NCBI GenBank assembly: GCA_044228245.1
Contig: JBGAVG010000002.1
Location: 186,001-250,000 of the forward strand
Length of the DNA stretch: 64,000 nucleotides
Origin: Methylotenera_A sp044228245
GTDB lineage: Bacteria > Pseudomonadota > Gammaproteobacteria > Burkholderiales > Methylophilaceae
Reading direction: 5' to 3'
Shown here: piece by piece, positions 59,328-64,000 of the stretch
Layout of the letters: each line of letters opens with the position of its first letter
Position numbering within the stretch: position 1 is the first letter of the stretch
The notes under the pieces: generated by a model
Told to the model about the DNA's origin: nothing
What the model saw: only the letters and a program-made list of their open reading frames with translations
The model's database searches: none
Made by a program: the position numbers and the translations under genes

Positions 59328-62300
59328 TTGCGCTTAACCCACCTAAAACTCGCCGGTTTCAAATCGTTTGTAGACCCAACCACTATTCACCTGCACGGCC
59401 AGCGCGTGGGCGTGGTCGGGCCTAATGGCTGCGGAAAATCCAACGTCATGGAATCGGTACGCTGGGTATTGGGCGAGTCATCTGCCAAAGAAATGCGCGC
59501 CGATGCCATGGATGCCGTGATTTTTAATGGCTCTGCCAACCGCAAGCCTATTTCGCGCGCCAGTGTCGAGCTGGTGTTTGACAACAGTCTGGGTGGTGCA
59601 AGCGGCGAGTGGAGCCAATATGCAGAAATCAGCGTCAAGCGCGTCATTGAGCGCGAAAAAGGCTCAACTTACTACATCAACAACACCGCCGTGCGCCGTC
59701 GCGATGTGGCTGATTTGTTTCTGGGTACAGGCCTGGGCGGCCGTGCCTATGCAATTATCGGCCAGAACACCATCTCGCGCATTGTAGAGGCCAAACCTGA
59801 AGAGCTGCGGGTGTTTCTGGAAGAAGCCGCGGGCATCAGCAAGTATAAGGAGCGCCGCCGTGAGACTGAATTGCGCCTGCGTGATACGCGCGAGAACCTT
59901 ACCAGAGTAGAGGATATATGCCGCGAGTTGCAAAAGCAGATCACCAAGCTGGAGTCGCAAGCGGTTGTTACGCAGCAATATCATGCACTGCAAGCTGCAT
60001 TAAAGCTGGCGGAAGGGCAATTGTGGCTGCTTAAAAAACGTGATGCCAGCCGCGACTGGGAAAAGGCAAAAGCGCGGGTTGATCAACTGGTGAATCAGCT
60101 TGAAGCGCAAACCGCGGCGCTGAGAAAAAGCGAAGCCGAACTGGAAACCTGCCGCCAGGCGCATTATGCGGCCAGCGAGGGCATCAATACTGCGCAGGCG
60201 GCCTATTATGAGGCGAATGCCGAAGTCTCCAACCTCGAACACCAGGTGAAACAAAATGCCGAGGCGCGCGAGCGCATGGCACAGCAATTGCAGCAATTGC
60301 AGCATGCGCTGGAGCGTAATGCCAGTGCCAGCCAGGCTTTTCAACAAAATCTGGTACAGTTAAATACCGAACTGGAAACTGCAACAGCCAGTGATCAGCG
60401 AGCCAAGATGGCTTTAGAAGCGCTCAAGCAAACACTTCCAGAAAAAGAGGCTGCGCTTAAAGCTGCCACGGACATTGCCCAAAAAAGCCTGCAAGCGCTC
60501 GCAGAAGCGAATCAGCGTATACAAATCGAGAATAGCCATATTCATTACTTGAACCAGGCAATTGGTGAGAATAACCAGCGTATTCAAAGACTTGAAACAG
60601 AATTGTCCAATCTGGTGCTGCCCGATGAATCACGGTTAAAAGACAGCGAATCCGCTTTGCTGCAGGCACAGCAAGAGATTACCAATACAGAGCAGGCAGT
60701 TCAAAAGCTGCGTGCGGATGAAGCGGCGCTGCATACTGAAATCAATCTGCTGCGAGAGCAGCAACATCTGGCGCAGCGCGCTGCAAACCAGGCCGAAGCC
60801 GAGATTCACTCACTCCAAAAAATTCAGCAGTCACTCAATACCGAAGGTAAGCTGGGTGAATGGCTGAACAGTAAAGGCTTGAAAAATAATGCCAGGTTAT
60901 GGCAGAAGATTAAAATTGATGAAACCTGGAGCGTTGCCTTAGAAGCTGTATTGGGCACAAAACTGAACGCGCTGATCTCCGAGAAACACGACTTGGGAAA
61001 CCGGCCGCCGGGCGCGCTGGTACTGGGCTACAGGGCAGCTGAAAATGCCACGTCCATTAAACACAACTCGAGTCTGACACCCCTTATCAGCATAATTAAA
61101 GAATGTGACGCAGACTTAAAACCCATTTTAAGCGATTGGCTGGCAGGCGCTTATTTATTGGCCTCTGGCGATGATGTACAAAAAGCCATCGCCGCGCTTA
61201 ATTTGGGTGAAACCTTGGTGAATCAGCAGGGCGATATCTATGGCCGTCATAGCGTAGCCTATCATGGCGAAAACTCAAGCTTGCATGGCGTGCTGGAGCG
61301 TCAGCAGCAGCTAGAAAAATTACAGGCTAATTTACCAAGCCTGCAGCAGCAGCAGCAGCAAGTGACCGAGTCGCTTAAAACCGCTGAGAACAAACTAACG
61401 CAAACGCGCCAGCAGCAGCAACATAAAAATAACCAGCTGAGAACCGCTACCCATACGCTGCATCAATTGCAGCTCGAGTTTTCCCGTTTACAACATGCGC
61501 GCCAAACTTCGCTTGAGCGCGAGAAAAACATTAAAGCGGACATTGAAGCTGCGAAAACAAAGCTTGCGCAATTGGCAGCGGATAAAGCTGAAAAAGAAGA
61601 AGCCTTACAAGCGGTTTCAGGCCAATTAAGCCAATTGGAGCTGGCAAAAAATAATGATGCGACTGCAAAACAGCAAGCCGAACAGACGTATTTGGCATTG
61701 CGGGATTCAGTTCAGCAAGCAGAAAAGTTGCATCAGGAAACTATTTTTGGTTTAAAATTAATAACCAATAATATTAATGAGTTAAATAATAAAATTAATG
61801 TAAATAATGAAGAAAGAACAGCGCTTTTATTGCGCCAGGCTGAAGCGGAAGAAACTCTGAAGCTTACGCCGATGGAAACGCTGAAGATCAATTTAAGCGA
61901 AGCGATTAACCTCAAGCAGCAGTGCGAAGCGGCGTTGGCGGAGGCGCGCAATCACTTGGCCGGGCAAGAACAGCAGTTACAAGCGTTAGAACGCCAGCGC
62001 ATGCAAAATGAGCAGCAACTGCACCCCATGCGCGACGGTCTTGAGCAAAGCCGCTTAAATGAACAGGAAGCACGCCTGCATTTTGAACAGTGCCAGGCCG
62101 GTTTGGTTGAAAATGGCCACAACGAGCAGGAGCTGGCCACAGGCTTAGCGGAAAATGCCAAAACCACAGATTTGGTGCGCAAAACCAGCCAATTACAGCA
62201 GAGCATCACTGAACTGGGTGCCGTGAATCTGGCAGCGATCCAGGAACTGGCCACCGAAGCTGAGCGTAAGACTTACCTGGATAGTCAGATGCAGGATCTG

Positions 62301-62825
62301 GCGCAGGCGACGGCCACGCTGGAGGATGCGATACACAAGATTGACCGTGAAACACGCGACAAACTGATGCAAACCTTCAATACTGCCAATCAGCACTTTG
62401 GCGAGCTTTTCGCTACCTTATTCGATGGCGGCCAGGCAAAACTGGAGCTATTGGGCGATGAGATTCTGGATACAGGCCTGCATGTGTTTGCACAGCCGCC
62501 AGGCAAGAAAAACACCACCATTCAGCTTCTATCCGGCGGCGAGAAGGCATTAACCGCGCTGGCACTGGTGTTTGCGCTGTTCAGGTTAAATCCTGCGCCA
62601 TTCTGCCTGATGGACGAGGTGGATGCGCCTCTGGATGACAGCAATACCGAGCGTTTTTGTAACATGGTGAAGAAAATGGCCGAAAAAACACAGTTCATGT
62701 TTGTTTCGCATAACAAAATCACCATGGAAATGGCGCAGCAGCTTATCGGGGTGACCATGCAGGAATCCGGTGTTTCGCGCGTTGTGGACGTTGATATTGA
62801 GGCTGCGCTTACGATGCATGCTTGA
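59328..62825 (+). CDS. smc: Chromosome segregation protein SMC
   Basis: This 1165-residue ATPase has the Walker A motif GPNGCGKSN (residues about 31-39), long coiled coils, a central hinge (residues about 510-660), the C-terminal signature LLSGGEKALTALALVFALF and Walker B CLMDEVDAPLDDSN. It condenses and organises the chromosome. It starts with TTG 59328. A glutamine run (LQQQQQQVTESL) and an Asn-rich AT-rich stretch (NNINELNNKINVNNEE) lie in the second coiled coil. zipA follows. Confidence 0.95.
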   Translation: MRLTHLKLAGFKSFVDPTTIHLHGQRVGVVGPNGCGKSNVMESVRWVLGESSAKEMRADAMDAVIFNGSANRKPISRASVELVFDNSLGGASGEWSQYAEISVKRVIEREKGSTYYINNTAVRRRDVADLFLGTGLGGRAYAIIGQNTISRIVEAKPEELRVFLEEAAGISKYKERRRETELRLRDTRENLTRVEDICRELQKQITKLESQAVVTQQYHALQAALKLAEGQLWLLKKRDASRDWEKAKARVDQLVNQLEAQTAALRKSEAELETCRQAHYAASEGINTAQAAYYEANAEVSNLEHQVKQNAEARERMAQQLQQLQHALERNASASQAFQQNLVQLNTELETATASDQRAKMALEALKQTLPEKEAALKAATDIAQKSLQALAEANQRIQIENSHIHYLNQAIGENNQRIQRLETELSNLVLPDESRLKDSESALLQAQQEITNTEQAVQKLRADEAALHTEINLLREQQHLAQRAANQAEAEIHSLQKIQQSLNTEGKLGEWLNSKGLKNNARLWQKIKIDETWSVALEAVLGTKLNALISEKHDLGNRPPGALVLGYRAAENATSIKHNSSLTPLISIIKECDADLKPILSDWLAGAYLLASGDDVQKAIAALNLGETLVNQQGDIYGRHSVAYHGENSSLHGVLERQQQLEKLQANLPSLQQQQQQVTESLKTAENKLTQTRQQQQHKNNQLRTATHTLHQLQLEFSRLQHARQTSLEREKNIKADIEAAKTKLAQLAADKAEKEEALQAVSGQLSQLELAKNNDATAKQQAEQTYLALRDSVQQAEKLHQETIFGLKLITNNINELNNKINVNNEERTALLLRQAEAEETLKLTPMETLKINLSEAINLKQQCEAALAEARNHLAGQEQQLQALERQRMQNEQQLHPMRDGLEQSRLNEQEARLHFEQCQAGLVENGHNEQELATGLAENAKTTDLVRKTSQLQQSITELGAVNLAAIQELATEAERKTYLDSQMQDLAQATATLEDAIHKIDRETRDKLMQTFNTANQHFGELFATLFDGGQAKLELLGDEILDTGLHVFAQPPGKKNTTIQLLSGGEKALTALALVFALFRLNPAPFCLMDEVDAPLDDSNTERFCNMVKKMAEKTQFMFVSHNKITMEMAQQLIGVTMQESGVSRVVDVDIEAALTMHA

Positions 62826-62878
62826 AATATTATTGAATTAATTCGAAAATTAGCACCAATTCAAAGTAAAATAAAAAA

Positions 62879-64000
62879 ATGTCAGATTTGCAAGTAGCAC
62901 TTATTATTCTGGGCGCTTTTATTATTGCAGGGGTTGTGATCTACAACTGGATGCAGGAAAGAAAGTTGCGCAAACAAGTCACCAGTGAATTCATCGTTCC
63001 GCAAAAAGATGTGCTGGCCGAAGACTTTTACATCGATACGGACGCTTATGTCGAGAAAGAGCTTGGTGAAGTCGTCGAAAAAATCAAACTGGCGGAGCAT
63101 ACACGGTTTTCAAAAACAATCGGCGAACCACCAATAGAAGCCATTCAGGATACGGCAGAGAAAAATAGCAAGGCATCTCAGCCAATGGAAACGCCCATCG
63201 ATGAGCCTGCCACATCAGAAAAACTACAAATTGAACCCGTTGAAACTGAGCCTATTGTTAAGGCGGATCTGTATGAGAAAATCCAAAACCTGCAAGCTGA
63301 TTTGCCTGATTACATACATCCGCAAATTGATTTGACTGCGATTTTATACGCTACCACAAACATTGCTGGCAGTGATTTTGCAGCGCTGAGCGCCTTAAAA
63401 AGCGACATCGGCTTGCCGATGCAGCTGCACGGCCTGGATGCCGACAATAAATGGCACATCTTGAACGAAAGCACATCCAAAACCAAATTCAAGCAAGTAG
63501 CTTGCAGCCTGCAGCTTGCGGATCGTGGCGGCCCGATATCCAAACAACTGCTGAATAAATTCCAGTTTTCTGTAGAGGATTGCGGCCTGGCGCTGAATGC
63601 CCATGTTGAATGGCAAGGCAATGGCGATGCGATGCAGCGTGCAATTGATCTGGATCAGTTTTGTCTCGAAGTCGATCAAATGATCAGTGTGCATATCGCC
63701 CAAGGCGACGCGCCCATTCATGGCACCAAGTTTAAAGGTTTGGCTGAAGCAAATGGATTAATGCTGAAGGACGATGGTAAGTTCTATTACTTTGCAAATG
63801 GCAAAGAAGATCCGCTGTTTGTGCTGGTAGATACAGACAATCAGCCCTTTACCGCTGAAAGCCTGCGCAGCAATGTGCTCAAAAGCGTGACCTTCCAAAT
63901 AGAAATCCCCAAGGTCAACAATTGTGAGCAGGTGTTCAACCAAATGATTGCGATAGCCCAGAAAATGACAGCCAGCCTGAACGGCCGCCTGGTGGACGAT
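62879..64000 (+). CDS. zipA: Cell division protein ZipA (truncated by window edge)
   Basis: This gene runs past the window end with 374 codons visible. It starts MSDLQVALIILGAFIIAGVV with one N-terminal membrane helix, has an acidic linker (residues about 80-130) and a C-terminal domain with ADLPDYIHPQIDLTAILYAT and FKGLAEANGLML. This is the ZipA arrangement, which tethers FtsZ to the inner membrane. smc-zipA order is usual in Beta- and Gammaproteobacteria. Confidence 0.9.
   Translation, partial: MSDLQVALIILGAFIIAGVVIYNWMQERKLRKQVTSEFIVPQKDVLAEDFYIDTDAYVEKELGEVVEKIKLAEHTRFSKTIGEPPIEAIQDTAEKNSKASQPMETPIDEPATSEKLQIEPVETEPIVKADLYEKIQNLQADLPDYIHPQIDLTAILYATTNIAGSDFAALSALKSDIGLPMQLHGLDADNKWHILNESTSKTKFKQVACSLQLADRGGPISKQLLNKFQFSVEDCGLALNAHVEWQGNGDAMQRAIDLDQFCLEVDQMISVHIAQGDAPIHGTKFKGLAEANGLMLKDDGKFYYFANGKEDPLFVLVDTDNQPFTAESLRSNVLKSVTFQIEIPKVNNCEQVFNQMIAIAQKMTASLNGRLVDD

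Overview
The window looks like a chromosomal segment of a betaproteobacterium of moderate GC content, probably in the order Nitrosomonadales (Methylophilaceae or Gallionellaceae relatives). The support is the cbb3 oxidase operon with linked fnr and hemN, the smc-zipA order at the right edge, a betaproteobacterial type of low-oxygen stress locus and the general protein similarity. The family-level placement is an inference; no rRNA or other decisive marker is present.

Layout. 1-4044: high-affinity cbb3 oxidase genes ccoN (truncated by the window edge), ccoO, ccoQ (small), ccoP, ccoG and ccoH, followed by a UbiH/UbiM-type hydroxylase. 5298-9808: a Na+/Ca2+ exchanger, a P-type cation ATPase and a radical SAM enzyme. 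9875-13707: fnr, hemN, a TauE/SafE-like membrane protein and ompW; perfect FNR boxes lie before hemN and ompW. 13955-17962: a YbhP-like phosphodiesterase, clsB, an AI-2E transporter and an NAD(P)HX dehydratase. 18000-21606: a beta-CASP hydrolase, a conserved membrane protein, a MepK-like protein and an L,D-transpeptidase. 21660-45837: a large low-oxygen/persistence locus. 45909-49353: a Cu-type ATPase, PagP and an ArsR regulator. 49474-57784: an RND tripartite pump, a rhodanese, a c-heme protein and a sulfide:quinone reductase-like enzyme. 57785-58671: a degraded gene and two tRNAs. 58806-64000: queF, smc and zipA (truncated).

The most interesting part is 21.6-45.8 kb. It holds two DUF2934 genes, Hsp20, PolX, a hibernation factor, a DksA/TraR protein, two nitroreductase-type proteins, universal stress proteins, phosphoketolase, acetate kinase, CFA synthase, a CBS protein, a BCAM0308-type protein, an alcohol dehydrogenase, DUF302, small c-type cytochromes, a PAS kinase with a FixJ-type regulator, YqjD/E/K-like membrane proteins, two phosphoribosyltransferases and a glucan phosphorylase. 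By content it resembles the low-oxygen-activated (lxa) locus of Burkholderia cenocepacia and, more loosely, the mycobacterial DosR regulon.

Reading the intergenic DNA, I find five copies of one operator-like motif (core TACGTGyTyGCrCG). Each points toward one of the stress operons. In all five a -10-like hexamer of the form TANNNT begins exactly 39 bases after the first base of the motif. That is the geometry of an activator bound near -43, and the likely activator is the FixJ-type regulator encoded inside the cluster. The two copies before the DUF2934 genes share a further 16-bp palindrome. Both are followed by a 5' leader whose basal stem is kept by compensatory base changes, beginning about where transcription should start. 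This looks like an undescribed regulon with a structured leader RNA.
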